Shown here: positions 36,393 to 45,181 of the stretch, piece by piece
How the letters are laid out: every line of letters begins with the position of its first letter
Position numbering within the stretch: position 1 is the stretch's first letter
DNA from: Kibdelosporangium aridum
GTDB lineage: Bacteria; Actinomycetota; Actinomycetes; Mycobacteriales; Pseudonocardiaceae
NCBI RefSeq assembly: GCF_900176515.1
Contig: NZ_FWXV01000013.1
Coordinates: 248,001 to 312,000 of the forward strand
Direction: 5' to 3'
Length of the DNA stretch: 64,000 bases
Made by a program: the position numbers and the translations under genes
Notes under the pieces: generated by a model
What the model saw: only the letters and a program-made list of their open reading frames with translations
Told to the model about the DNA's origin: nothing
Database searches by the model: none

Positions 36393-37868
36393 CTACTGGC
36401 TCCACGGCGAAGGGTGCTCCTGTGGCGCGTCATCAACTTCAGGCTGCGGCCGTTGTGCCGGGCGGTCGGGCTCGGCAGGCTTTCGCAACGGGCTCAAGGA
36501 AATGATGAACGTTGTCCGGCCGGGTTCGCTGGACAGGTTCACGGTTCCGCCGTGCGCGCTCACGATCGAGTGCACGATCGACAGGCCCAGGCCGGTGCCG
36601 CCGATGCTCCGATTCCTTGAGTCGTCGATCCGGTAGAACCTGTCGAAGATCCGGGCTTGGTGCTCCGGCGGGATTCCCGGGCCGGTGTCGCTCACCGTCA
36701 TCACCGCGTCCGCGTTCACCCTCAGTTCCACTTCGGTGCCGGCTGGGGTGTGGCGTGCGATGTTCGTGAGCAGGTTGTCCAGGACTTGACGCAGCCGCAT
36801 TCCGTCGCCTTGGACCGGGACTCGGCTCGGCGCGTCGAAGTCCAGCGGGTAGTCCGGGTGCGCGGCCACGAATGCCTGGGCCGCCGCCGACGCCACCTCG
36901 ACGAGGTCCACTTCTTCTTGGCGCAGCGGGGTTTCCGAGTCCAGCCTGGCCAGCAGCAACAGGTCGTCCACGAGGACGCTCATTCTCTCCGTTTCCTCGC
37001 GGATTTTCGCGAGGTGGGCTTCGCGTTCCTCGGGTTCGTTCGCCGCCGCGTAGCGGAACAGGTCCGCGTAGCCCCGGATCGAGGTCAGCGGGGTCCGCAG
37101 TTCGTGGGACGCGTCCGCGATGAACCGGCGCAGCCGTTGTTCTGCTGCTGTCCGGGCTGCCAGGGACGAGTCGATGTGGTCGAGCATCACGTTGAACGAC
37201 GTTCGGAGTTCCTCCACCTCAGGTCCGCCGCCCTTTCCTTGAGCGCGCACGGGGAGGTGACCTGAGTCCGTGAGGTCATGGGAGGTGATGTCATGTGCGG
37301 TCGACGCCATGTCGCTCAGCGGCCGCAGGCCTCTGCGGAGTACGAGCCTGCCCGCGACGACCAGGATTACCAGTGCTGCTGCGAACGCTCCCACCGACAG
37401 GATGATCAGCCAGCGGACCGTGCTGTTCAGATCGCCGATCGGGGCCGCGCTGACCAGGATGTTGCCGCCGCTGATCTCGCATGCGCGGGCGCGGAACGGG
37501 CCCTCACCATGGATGAAGATCGTCTGGAAGAGGTGGTCTTCTTCCTTCTGCTCCACAAAATCCTTCGCGAGCGTTTCGAACTCGTCCAGGTCCCGTGCGG
37601 GCGGCAGTTCATTGCCCGCGACCGAGGAGACGTTGCCGGTCGACGGGTTGTACACCAGCTGGTGCCAGGTGTACGGCGGTTTCCACTTGTTGTAGACGCC
37701 TGCTTGTTCCTTCTGGGTTTTCGCCAGCTGGTCGTCCAGTTGCCGCGCGAGGAAGCCGCGCGTGCTCGTCACCAGGACTGTGCCGACGATCCCGAAGACG
37801 ATCAACGACAGCACGCCCAGCGCTAAGGCCAGGCGTGTGCCGAGCGGGGTTCGTTGCCAGCGGTTCAT
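36393..37868 (-). CDS. Sensor histidine kinase (OmpR-partner type)
   Basis: A 491-residue membrane kinase. Helix one is at about residues 13-33 and helix two near 152-175, enclosing an extracytoplasmic sensor of about 115 residues. A HAMP linker follows, then the dimerisation box FIADASHELRTPLTSIRGYA with the phosphoaccepting His near 250, the N box QVLDNLLTNIARHTP, and ATP-lid boxes DTGPGIPPEHQ and GGTGLGLSIVHSIV. All catalytic boxes are intact. The C-terminus has a 25-residue Pro-rich extension. It overlaps the response regulator gene by 4 nt. Confidence 0.95.
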   Translation of the reverse strand: MNRWQRTPLGTRLALALGVLSLIVFGIVGTVLVTSTRGFLARQLDDQLAKTQKEQAGVYNKWKPPYTWHQLVYNPSTGNVSSVAGNELPPARDLDEFETLAKDFVEQKEEDHLFQTIFIHGEGPFRARACEISGGNILVSAAPIGDLNSTVRWLIILSVGAFAAALVILVVAGRLVLRRGLRPLSDMASTAHDITSHDLTDSGHLPVRAQGKGGGPEVEELRTSFNVMLDHIDSSLAARTAAEQRLRRFIADASHELRTPLTSIRGYADLFRYAAANEPEEREAHLAKIREETERMSVLVDDLLLLARLDSETPLRQEEVDLVEVASAAAQAFVAAHPDYPLDFDAPSRVPVQGDGMRLRQVLDNLLTNIARHTPAGTEVELRVNADAVMTVSDTGPGIPPEHQARIFDRFYRIDDSRNRSIGGTGLGLSIVHSIVSAHGGTVNLSSEPGRTTFIISLSPLRKPAEPDRPAQRPQPEVDDAPQEHPSPWSQ

Positions 37869-38563
37869 CCCGTTGGCCGCCGCACGACGTAGCCCACGCC
37901 GCGGACGGTATGGATCAACGGCTCATGGCCGTCGTCGATCTTCCGGCGCAAATGCGACACGACCAATTCGACCACATTGGACCTGCCGCCGAAATCGTAC
38001 TCCCAGACATGGTCGAGGATCTGTGCTTTGGTCAGCACAGCGGGTGAGCGGCGCATCAGGTACCGCAACAGCTCGAACTCGGTCGGCGTCAACGACACCG
38101 TCACGCCCGCACGCTTCACCTCGCGGGTGTCCTCGTCCATCGTCAGGTCGTCGACTTCGAGTACGGATCGCTTCCATGCCGGGCCGTTGCTGCGGCGCAG
38201 CACCGCGCGCAACCGGGCCATTAGCTCTTCCACCGAGAACGGCTTGACCAGGTAGTCGTCGCCGCCTCGGGTCAGGCCAGCGATGCGGTCTGCGGTCGCG
38301 TCCTTCGCCGTGAGGAAGACCACTGGCACCATCGCGCCGCTCGCGCGCAGGCCGTCCAGCACGGTGAACCCGTCCACATCAGGCAGCATTAGGTCCAGCA
38401 CCACGATGTCGGGACCGAAGCTGGCCGCCTGGCGCAGCGCTTCCTCGCCCGTCCCGGCGGTGACCGCGTTCCAGCCCTCGTAGCGTGCGACGGTCGCGAC
38501 GAGGTCGGCGATGTGCGGCTCGTCGTCGACGACGAGCAACCGCACCGGGCTCTTCTTGTTCAC
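37865..38563 (-). CDS. OmpR-family response regulator
   Basis: A 232-residue regulator. The receiver domain has the acidic pair at D13-D14 (VVDDEP), phosphoacceptor D57 in IVVLDLMLPD, the conserved Thr in FLTAKD and Lys in YLVKPFS. The C-terminal winged helix shows SLTPTEFELLRYLM and SNVVELVVSHLRRKID ending HTVRGVGYVVR. GTG 38563 (VNKKSPVRLLVVDDE) is preferred. It is the upstream gene of the pair with the kinase and is divergent from the flavin module, whose promoter region carries 11-bp-spaced direct repeats of the kind OmpR proteins bind. Confidence 0.95.
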   Translation of the reverse strand: MNKKSPVRLLVVDDEPHIADLVATVARYEGWNAVTAGTGEEALRQAASFGPDIVVLDLMLPDVDGFTVLDGLRASGAMVPVVFLTAKDATADRIAGLTRGGDDYLVKPFSVEELMARLRAVLRRSNGPAWKRSVLEVDDLTMDEDTREVKRAGVTVSLTPTEFELLRYLMRRSPAVLTKAQILDHVWEYDFGGRSNVVELVVSHLRRKIDDGHEPLIHTVRGVGYVVRRPTG

Positions 38564-38624
38564 ACTCTCATGGTGCGGCACTGGGGCACGTGGAGCGAGG
38601 CGACCGGGCCGCCGATAGTAAGTC

Positions 38625-38641
38625 GACAGGTTCATGACAGG
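38625..38641. promoter_or_regulatory. Direct repeats, probable response-regulator site
   Basis: GACAGG occurs at 38625-38630 and again at 38636-38641, exactly 11 bp apart, i.e. on the same face of the helix. A looser GACACAGG follows at 38645. The site is between the divergent regulator and reductase genes. Confidence 0.5.
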
Positions 38642-38674
38642 GCTGACACAGGAATCCCCAGCAGTCTCGGTGAC

Positions 38675-40009
38675 ATGACGACCCTGTCACTGACCCGGCC
38701 GCGCGTTCTCGCACGGACCGGCCTCTATACGGTCTTGGGCGCCAATGTCGCGCTCGTCACGGTCCTGTTCGCCGATGCCGGGCCCTCGGCCGATCCGCTG
38801 ATCTCGATCGGCCGGTTGTTCGGCATGTTCGGCGCGCTGCTGATGGCCTTCCAGCTCGTGCTGATCGCCCGATTGTCCTGGCTGGACCGACGGCTCGGGA
38901 TGGACCGGCTGACCAGCCTGCACCGGTGGACCGGGTTCGGTGTGCTGTGGCTGCTGCTCGGGCACATGGTCTTCATCGTGTTCGGCTACGCCAACCTGTC
39001 GGACACCGGGCCGGTCGACGAGCTGGTCACATTGGCCACGACCGTCGAGGGGATCCTGCAGGCGATCGTCGCGTTCGTGCTGATCCTCTTCGTCGGCGCG
39101 GCCTCGGCACGCTTCGCCCGCCGCAAATTGGCTTACGAGACCTGGCACTTCATCCACCTGTACACCTACCTCGCGGTTGTTCTCGCTTTCTCGCACCAGA
39201 TCTTCGAGGGCTCCTCCTTCGTGGGAAACCCTTTCGCCCGCGCCTACTGGTGGACGCTGTGGGGCGGTGCGCTCGGCGCCGTGCTGCTGGGGCGCGTGAT
39301 TCTGCCGCTGTGGCGTAACTTCCGGCACCGCTTGCGGGTCGCCGCGGTCGTGCCTGAGTCGGATCAGGTGGTGTCCGTGTACGTCACCGGCCGCAACCTC
39401 GACCAGTTGCCTGCCAAGGCCGGCCAGTTCTTCATCTGGCGGTTTCTCACCAAGGGTCGTTGGTGGGCGGCCAATCCGTTCTCGCTGTCCGCGGCGCCGG
39501 ACGGGAAGTCGTTGCGGCTCACGGTAAAGGCGCTTGGTGACGGCAGCGCTTCATTGCGGCACATCAAGCCTGGCACGCGCGTGTTCGCGGAAGGTCCGTA
39601 TGGCGCGTTCACCACGATGCACCAGACCAAGCAGAACGCGTTGCTGATCGCGGGAGGTGTCGGTATCACGCCGATCCGCGCGCTGCTGGAGGAAATCCGC
39701 GGGCACGTTGTCCTGTTCTACCGCGTCAACAAACACGATGACGCCGTCCTGCTGCAGGAACTGGACGAGCTGGCACGGTCGCGTGGTGCCATGCTGCACC
39801 TGCTCGCCGGGCCGGTGAACGCACAGGACGCGCACGGCAACCAGTTGCTCAGCGCGAAGAACGTGGCCGGACTGGCCCCCGACGTCTGGGACCGCGACGT
39901 GTTCGTCTGCGGCCCGCCCCCGATGACCAACGCCGTCCTGCGCTCCCTGCGTGAGCTGGGCGTGCCCCGTGACCAGATCCACGCCGAACGCTTCAGCCTG
40001 GCCAGTTGA
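38675..40009 (+). CDS. Ferric-reductase-like transmembrane flavoprotein
   Basis: A 444-residue protein of the FRE/NOX type. Six helices fill about residues 12-215, with His pairs suited to ligate b haems (LHRWTGFGVLWLLLGH and WHFIHLYTYLAVVLAFSH). The C-terminal half is a ferredoxin-reductase domain: FAD loop WWAANPFSLSAAP, phosphate loop EGPYGAFT, NAD(P)H motif LIAGGVGITPIRALLEEI and FVCGPPPM. It should carry electrons from cytosolic NAD(P)H across the membrane. The ATG at 38675 is chosen as the start of helix-preceding sequence; the ribosome-binding site is weak. Confidence 0.88.
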   Translation: MTTLSLTRPRVLARTGLYTVLGANVALVTVLFADAGPSADPLISIGRLFGMFGALLMAFQLVLIARLSWLDRRLGMDRLTSLHRWTGFGVLWLLLGHMVFIVFGYANLSDTGPVDELVTLATTVEGILQAIVAFVLILFVGAASARFARRKLAYETWHFIHLYTYLAVVLAFSHQIFEGSSFVGNPFARAYWWTLWGGALGAVLLGRVILPLWRNFRHRLRVAAVVPESDQVVSVYVTGRNLDQLPAKAGQFFIWRFLTKGRWWAANPFSLSAAPDGKSLRLTVKALGDGSASLRHIKPGTRVFAEGPYGAFTTMHQTKQNALLIAGGVGITPIRALLEEIRGHVVLFYRVNKHDDAVLLQELDELARSRGAMLHLLAGPVNAQDAHGNQLLSAKNVAGLAPDVWDRDVFVCGPPPMTNAVLRSLRELGVPRDQIHAERFSLAS

Positions 40010-40024
40010 GAGGACCGAACACCC

Positions 40025-40468
40025 ATGCGTAGGGCCATTCCCGCCATCCTGCTGACCGCCGTCGGATTCGTGTTCGTCTGGCAGTACGAACCGACCATAG
40101 CCTCGGAGTCGGTGGCGCTCCCTCCTCCGAACACCGTGCCCGCCTTGCCACCCTCGTCCACCCAGCAGACAGCGCCGGGCACGTCATCCGCTCCACCCGC
40201 CGATCAGGTCAGGACCGTCAACGGTTCGGCCGAACGCAACCGGCACGGCACCGTGCAGGTCCAGGTCGTCTTCACCGGCGATCAGATCACCGACGTGAAG
40301 TTCCTGCAGCTGCCCAATTCCGGACCGTCCAAAATGGCTGGACCGCGACTGGTGCAGGAGACCCTGCAGACGCAGAGCGCCGCGATCGACACCGTGTCCG
40401 GGGCGACCATGACCAGCGAGTCGTACATCAACTCGCTGCAGGCCGCGATCGACGCCAAGGGCGCCTGA
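40025..40468 (+). CDS. Exported FMN-binding domain protein
   Basis: A 147-residue protein with an N-terminal membrane anchor or signal (AIPAILLTAVGFVFVW) and a Pro/Ser/Thr-rich linker to about residue 60. The FMN-binding domain has HGTVQVQVVFTGDQITDVKF and the flavinylation motif VSGATMTSESYINSL near 120, where the Thr of SGATMTS receives FMN through a phosphoester bond. The downstream gene encodes the ApbE transferase that makes this bond. It overlaps that gene by one base. It likely accepts electrons from the reductase encoded upstream. Confidence 0.9.
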   Translation: MRRAIPAILLTAVGFVFVWQYEPTIASESVALPPPNTVPALPPSSTQQTAPGTSSAPPADQVRTVNGSAERNRHGTVQVQVVFTGDQITDVKFLQLPNSGPSKMAGPRLVQETLQTQSAAIDTVSGATMTSESYINSLQAAIDAKGA

Positions 40469-41205
40469 TGGCCGTCACCGCTGTACGCCAGCTGATGGGC
40501 CTGCCGATCTCCGTCGACCTGCGGGACGGCACCCAGCGCGACGCCGACATGGTCTTCGACTGGCTGCACGAGGTCGATCTGCGGTTCAGCCCATTCCGCT
40601 TGGACAGCGAGGTCACGCGGTTGGGCGACGGCAAGATCGGTGCCGACGAGATCAGCGACGATCTCCGGCACGTCCTCGCGCTGTGCGAAACGTACGAGAA
40701 CCGGTCGGGAGGCGCGTTCAAAGTCCAGCTTCCCGGGCGCAAGCTCGACCCGAACGCCATCGTGAAGGGCTGGTCGGTGCAGCGTGCCGCGGACATGCTG
40801 CGCGCCGCCGGGCTGAGCCGGTTCTGTATCAACGCCGGTGGTGACGTGGTCACAGCCGGTGAACCGGCCGGCGGTCAGCCGTGGCGAGTCGGTATCCGGC
40901 ACCCGGACAACAGCCAGCAGATCTGCCTGGTGCTCGGCGTCCGCAACGGCGCCGTGGCCACGTCCGCGGCCTACGAACGAGGCCACCACATCCTGGACGG
41001 CCGCACCGGCCTTCCGGCGTTCGGCCTGCTCAGCATGACCGTGCACGCACCGGACCTGACCACGGCCGACGCGGTCGCGACGGCGGCGTTCGCGATGGGC
41101 ATCGACGGGGTGGAATGGGCCGCCAGCCAGCCAGGGTGCCTCGTGCACGCGGTCGACTCGAACTACCGGGTTTTCCGGTCGCCGGAGCTGCCGGTTCTCG
41201 CATAG
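40468..41205 (+). CDS. apbE: ApbE, FAD:protein FMN transferase
   Basis: A 245-residue ApbE-type enzyme that moves FMN from FAD to a Thr of a target protein. Visible motifs: FSPFRLDSEVTRL near residue 40, AIVKGWSVQRAADML near 95, CINAGGDVVTAG with the flavin-binding Gly pair near 122, and the metal site in TTADAVATAAFAMG. There is no signal peptide or lipobox, so it should act in the cytoplasm or on the nascent target. Its gene starts at the last base of the FMN-binding protein gene, which supplies the obvious substrate. Confidence 0.9.
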   Translation: MAVTAVRQLMGLPISVDLRDGTQRDADMVFDWLHEVDLRFSPFRLDSEVTRLGDGKIGADEISDDLRHVLALCETYENRSGGAFKVQLPGRKLDPNAIVKGWSVQRAADMLRAAGLSRFCINAGGDVVTAGEPAGGQPWRVGIRHPDNSQQICLVLGVRNGAVATSAAYERGHHILDGRTGLPAFGLLSMTVHAPDLTTADAVATAAFAMGIDGVEWAASQPGCLVHAVDSNYRVFRSPELPVLA

Positions 41206-41229
41206 CCGCGGCAACTAGACTCAGTTGAC

Positions 41230-42591
41230 GTGACCGATCCCGACGCGCTGCAGGTTCTCCGTGAAGTCGAAGCGGAGCTGGACACCCGCTGGCCGGAAAC
41301 CAAGATCGCGCCGTCGCTCGATCGCATCAGGGCGCTGATGGACGTGCTGGGCAACCCGCAGAACTCCTACCCGGTCCTGCATGTCACCGGCACGAACGGC
41401 AAGACCTCCACCACCCGCATGATCGACGCCCTGCTGACCAGGATCGGCCTGCGGGTCGGCCGGTTCACCAGCCCGCACCTGCAGCTGGTGACCGAGCGCA
41501 TCGCGCTGGACGGCGCGCCGATCAGCCCGGAGAAATACGTCGCGACCTACCGCGAGCTCGAGCCGTATGTGTCCATGGTGGACGACGCGGGCGACATCCG
41601 GATGAGCAAGTTCGAGGTGCTCGCCGGGATGGCGTACGCGGCGTTCGCCGAGGCGCCGGTCGAGGCCGCGGTGGTCGAAGTCGGGCTGGGCGGCGGTTGG
41701 GACGCCACCAACGTGGTGGACGCCGAGATCGCCGTGATCGGCCCGGTGGCCATCGACCACGTTGACTACCTCGGCCCGGACATCACGGGCATCGCGCGGG
41801 AGAAGGCGGGCATCATCAAGCCCGAGTCGATCGCGCTGGTCGGCGAGCAGCGGCCCGAGGTGATGCAGGTCCTGCTGGAGCGAGTGGCCGAAGTGGACGC
41901 CACGATCGCCCGCCAGGGCTCGGAGTTCGCGGTGGTCAACCGGGACGTCGCGGTCGGCGGGCAACTGCTGACGATCCAGGGCCTTGGCGGCGTGTACGAC
42001 GAGATCTTCCTGCCGTTGCACGGCGCGCACCAGGCTGACAACGCGGCCAGGGCGCTCGCGGCGGTCGAGGCGTTCTTCGGCGCGGGAGCCGAGCGTCAGC
42101 TCGACATCGAAGCGGTCCGGGAAGGCTTCGCCTCGGTCGTCGTGCCCGGCAGGCTGGAGCGGATGCGGTCCGCGCCAAGCGTTTTCATCGACGCGGCACA
42201 CAATCCCCATGGCGCGGCGGCGTTGGCAACGGCCTTGGAGGACGAGTTCGCGTTCCGGCGGTTGATCGCGGTCGTCGGGATGATGGGGGACAAGGATGCC
42301 AAGGGGATTCTCGAGGCGCTCGAACCGGCGGTGACCGACATCATCCTGACGCGTAACACCTCGCCGCGCGCCATGGACGTGGACGACCTGGCCAGCGTCG
42401 CACGGGACATCTTCGGCGACGAGCGGATCGTCGTCGAACCCCGGCTGGACTCCGCTCTGGAGACCGCCGTGCACCTCGTCGAAGAGGTCGGTGACCCGAA
42501 CGAGCCGCTGGCGGGTGGCGGGATTGTGGTCACTGGATCCGTGGTCACCGCGGGCGAGGCCAGGACGCTGTTCGGGAAGGAACCAACATGA
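41230..42591 (+). CDS. folC: Bifunctional folylpolyglutamate/dihydrofolate synthase
   Basis: A 453-residue Mur-ligase-family enzyme that adds Glu to dihydropteroate and to folates. The P-loop VTGTNGKTSTTRM is near residue 52, the folate/Mg region FTSPHLQLVTERI near 77, EVGLGGGWDATNV near 152, and the C-terminal Glu-binding domain has IDAAHNPHGAAAL near 320. All signatures are intact. The GTG at 41230 has no strong ribosome-binding site. Its stop overlaps the start of the DUF4233 gene. Order folC-DUF4233-ndk is conserved with mycobacteria except for the inserted phosphatase gene. Confidence 0.95.
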   Translation: MTDPDALQVLREVEAELDTRWPETKIAPSLDRIRALMDVLGNPQNSYPVLHVTGTNGKTSTTRMIDALLTRIGLRVGRFTSPHLQLVTERIALDGAPISPEKYVATYRELEPYVSMVDDAGDIRMSKFEVLAGMAYAAFAEAPVEAAVVEVGLGGGWDATNVVDAEIAVIGPVAIDHVDYLGPDITGIAREKAGIIKPESIALVGEQRPEVMQVLLERVAEVDATIARQGSEFAVVNRDVAVGGQLLTIQGLGGVYDEIFLPLHGAHQADNAARALAAVEAFFGAGAERQLDIEAVREGFASVVVPGRLERMRSAPSVFIDAAHNPHGAAALATALEDEFAFRRLIAVVGMMGDKDAKGILEALEPAVTDIILTRNTSPRAMDVDDLASVARDIFGDERIVVEPRLDSALETAVHLVEEVGDPNEPLAGGGIVVTGSVVTAGEARTLFGKEPT

Positions 42592-42959
42592 GCACCCCCG
42601 ACCCCATGAAGGGTTTCCGCGGAGTCATGGCGGGCGCGCTGCTCATCGAGGCGATTGTCGTCGCGCTGGCGCTGCTGGTCGTGCACCGCACCGGCGGCGG
42701 GCTCGCGTCGTGGAAAGGCGTGCTGGTCGGCGGGATCGTGCTCGGCCTGATCCTGACCTGCGGACTGTTGCGGTTCTCGTGGGCCATGTACGTCGTGATC
42801 GCCTTGCAGGTGAGCATGCTCGTGAGCTTCTTCGCCGTGCCGGAACTCGGAGTGCTCGGGCTGATCTTCGGTCTGGTTTGGACGTATCTGTTCTGGTTGC
42901 GCCGCGACGTGGCCAAACGGATGGCAGAAGGACGTCTGCCAAGTCAGCAGGACAGTTAA
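42588..42959 (+). CDS. DUF4233 membrane protein (Rv2446c-type)
   Basis: A 123-residue protein with four predicted membrane helices, starting MSTPDPMKGFRGVMAGALLI and ending in a charged tail (LRRDVAKRMAEGRLPSQQDS). The pattern GFRGVMAGxLxxEAIVVxLALLVV is that of DUF4233 proteins, found after folC throughout actinobacteria. Function is unknown. The 4-nt overlap with folC indicates co-translation. Confidence 0.85.
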   Translation: MSTPDPMKGFRGVMAGALLIEAIVVALALLVVHRTGGGLASWKGVLVGGIVLGLILTCGLLRFSWAMYVVIALQVSMLVSFFAVPELGVLGLIFGLVWTYLFWLRRDVAKRMAEGRLPSQQDS

Positions 42960-42994
42960 CGTCCCGTTCGTTTCCGCGGGATAGAACGCCGCAC

Positions 42995-44527
42995 ATGGAC
43001 AGACGAACAGTTCTGCGTGCGGGCGCGTTGAGCGCCGGTTTCCTTGTCGCTGGGGCACTTCCCGCTAACACCGCTAACGCCGTGTTGCGCCGTGATCGCC
43101 CTGTGCTCACCCACGGTGTGCAGACAGGCGATGTGACGACTGACGGTGCCCTGGTGTGGACACGGGCCGACCGGCCGTCACGAATGCTGGTCGAGGTGTC
43201 CACCGACCCGTCGTTCCGTCACTCTCGTCGCATTCGTGGCCCGGTATTGACCCCTGCCTCTGACGGCACGGGCAAGCTCCGTGTCCGCGGGTTGCCGCCG
43301 GGATGTGAGGCGTACTACCGCGTTCAGGCAGAGGACCTCGACGGCCGCACGACGAGTGAGCCGTTGACTGGCAGCTTCCGGACAGCTCCGGTCGGTAACT
43401 CCGATGTGCGGTTCGCGTGGTCCGGTGACGTCGCGGGCCAGGGCTGGGGCATCAACCCCGACATCGGCGGTATGACCGGGTTCGCCGCCGTCGCCGCTCG
43501 CAAGCCCGATTTCTTCCTGCACAGCGGCGACACGGTCTACTCGGACAACCCGTTGGTGGAGAAGGTCACGCTGCCCGACGGCCAGGTGTGGCGCAACATC
43601 GTGACGCCGGAGAAGAGCAAGGTCGCCGAGACACTGGCTGAATATCGCGGTCAGTTCGCGTACAACCTGCTCGACGAGAACGTGCGCAGGCTGGCGGCTT
43701 CGGTGCCCTCAATCGTCCAATGGGACGACCATGAGGTTGTCAACAACTGGTACCCGGGCGAGATCCTGGATTTGCCGCAGTACACCGAGAAGCGCGTGGA
43801 CGTGTTGGCGCAGCGGGCTTTCCAGGCGTTCCACGAGTGGCAGCCGGTCGACCAGGCGCGTGCGGTCGACGGACGCGTGTACCGCAGCTTCAGCTTCGGC
43901 CGCCGGGTCGAACTGTTCGTCGTGGACATGCGGACCTACAAGGACGCGAACAACGCACCTCGTGACGGCGCCGGGCAGATCCTGGGCGCACGCCAGGCTC
44001 GATGGCTGGTCGACTCGCTGTCCCGCAGCCGCGCCACCTGGAAGATCGTCGCCGCGGACCTGCCGATCGGCCTGATCGTCCCGGACGGCGCCGACATCGA
44101 GGGCGTCGCCAACGGTCTGCCCGGCAAGCCCGGTGGACGTGAGCACGAACTCGCCTGGGTGCTGCGGACGCTGGCCCAGCGTCGGGTACGCAACGTCGTG
44201 TGGCTGACCGCTGACGTGCACTACACGGCTGCGCACCACTACTCGCCCGACCGCGCGGCCGTCGCCGACTTCGACCCGTTCTGGGAATTCGTGTCCGGAC
44301 CGCTGCACGCGGGCGCGTTCGGCCCCAACACCCTGGACCCGACGTTCGGTCCGGTCGCCGAGTTCGTGCACGCTCCACCGGCCGCGAACACCTCGCCGCT
44401 GCTGGGCTACCAGCACTTCGGGGAGGTCGCGGTGGACGGCCGCAGCGGCGAGCTGACCGTGTGGCTGCGTGACGGCCGCGGCACCTCGCTCTGGTCCAAG
44501 ACATTGCGGCCGGAACGCGCCCGTTAG
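42995..44527 (+). CDS. phoD: PhoD-like alkaline phosphatase, Tat-exported
   Basis: A 510-residue phosphatase/phosphodiesterase. The Tat signal is MDRRTVLRAGALSAGF, with cleavage probable near residue 30. An N-terminal Fn3-like domain (LTHGVQTGDVTTDGALVWTRAD) precedes the PhoD catalytic domain: FAWSGDVAG, FFLHSGDTVYSDN, SIVQWDDHEVVNNWY and WLTADVHYTAAH carry metal-binding Asp, Asn and His. PhoD enzymes use Fe and Ca and release phosphate outside the cell. TAGAAC 7 nt before the ATG suggests a leaderless transcript. I saw no clear PHO box. Confidence 0.9.
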   Translation: MDRRTVLRAGALSAGFLVAGALPANTANAVLRRDRPVLTHGVQTGDVTTDGALVWTRADRPSRMLVEVSTDPSFRHSRRIRGPVLTPASDGTGKLRVRGLPPGCEAYYRVQAEDLDGRTTSEPLTGSFRTAPVGNSDVRFAWSGDVAGQGWGINPDIGGMTGFAAVAARKPDFFLHSGDTVYSDNPLVEKVTLPDGQVWRNIVTPEKSKVAETLAEYRGQFAYNLLDENVRRLAASVPSIVQWDDHEVVNNWYPGEILDLPQYTEKRVDVLAQRAFQAFHEWQPVDQARAVDGRVYRSFSFGRRVELFVVDMRTYKDANNAPRDGAGQILGARQARWLVDSLSRSRATWKIVAADLPIGLIVPDGADIEGVANGLPGKPGGREHELAWVLRTLAQRRVRNVVWLTADVHYTAAHHYSPDRAAVADFDPFWEFVSGPLHAGAFGPNTLDPTFGPVAEFVHAPPAANTSPLLGYQHFGEVAVDGRSGELTVWLRDGRGTSLWSKTLRPERAR

Positions 44528-44571
44528 TCTGCTGCCATCCAACAAACCCGCACGAAGGAGTACGGACCGCT

Positions 44572-44982
44572 GTGAGCGAGCGCACCCTTGTTCTGGTCAA
44601 GCCCGACGGTGTGAGCCGCGGCCTGGTCGGAGAGGTCATCTCCCGGATCGAGCGCAAGGGCCTGAGCCTGGTCGCGCTCGAGCTCAAGCACGTCAGCAAG
44701 GAGCTGGCCGAGCAGCACTACGCCGAGCACGCTGAGCGGCCGTTCTTCGGCTCGCTCGTCGAGTTCATCACCGGTGGCCCGGTCGTCGCGATCGTCGTCG
44801 AGGGCGTTCGCGCGATCGCCGCGTTCCGCCAGCTGGCCGGCGGCACCGACCCGGTGGAGAAGGCCGTGCCCGGCAGCATCCGCGGCGACTTCGGCACCGA
44901 GGTGCAGTACAACCTCGTGCACGGCTCGGACTCGGCCGACTCGGCCAAGCGCGAGATCGACCTCTGGTTCCCGAACCTCTGA
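44572..44982 (+). CDS. ndk: Nucleoside diphosphate kinase
   Basis: A 136-residue NDK that equalises nucleoside triphosphate pools. It begins ERTLVLVKPDGVSRGLVGE with the Lys of the nucleotide site. The phosphohistidine normally lies in NLVHGSDS, here YNLVHGSDSADSA near residue 117. RPFFGSLVEFITGGPV and the family C-terminus IDLWFPNL are intact. The GTG at 44572 has AAGGAG 14 nt upstream, a rather long spacing. A strong hairpin follows. Confidence 0.97.
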   Translation: MSERTLVLVKPDGVSRGLVGEVISRIERKGLSLVALELKHVSKELAEQHYAEHAERPFFGSLVEFITGGPVVAIVVEGVRAIAAFRQLAGGTDPVEKAVPGSIRGDFGTEVQYNLVHGSDSADSAKREIDLWFPNL

Positions 44983-44992
44983 GGCCCACCAC

Positions 44993-45025
44993 GAGTGCGT
45001 GCGAACGGACCGTTCGCACGCACTC
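44993..45025 (+). terminator. 16-bp perfect hairpin after ndk
   Basis: GAGTGCGTGCGAACGG (44993-45008) and CCGTTCGCACGCACTC (45010-45025) are exact reverse complements around one base. No T tract follows, so it is an I-shaped terminator or mRNA stabiliser. Confidence 0.8.
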
Positions 45026-45050
45026 CACCCGTTCGGTACCACCCAAACCC

Positions 45051-45066
45051 CTCTATCGCTGATAGA
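45051..45066. promoter_or_regulatory. tetO-like dyad upstream of the NmrA-family gene
   Basis: CTCTATCGCTGATAGA contains CTATC and GATAG separated by three bases. From memory it matches the Tn10 tetO1 operator at 14 of 16 positions here. It could be the site of an unlinked TetR-family repressor. Confidence 0.45.
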
Positions 45067-45181
45067 ATGGCGTGGTGGGGTGCCCCCGGGAACGGGTGGG
45101 GGCTGGTTGTGTCGCGGCCGGTTTTGGCGGCGGTGTGCGGTTCGGGGAATAGGGCTCGCCTTGGCGTGGGTTGCTGCTGGC

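Noticed and set aside
35815..36636. 273-codon frame across the 72-bp array
   Set aside because: Open only because the period is a multiple of three; extreme Gly/Cys/Trp composition, no ribosome-binding site, and it runs into the antisense of the kinase gene.
42961..42994. PHO box upstream of the PhoD gene
   Set aside because: GTTCGTTTCC is only weakly similar to a PHO repeat and no second repeat at 11-bp spacing is seen.
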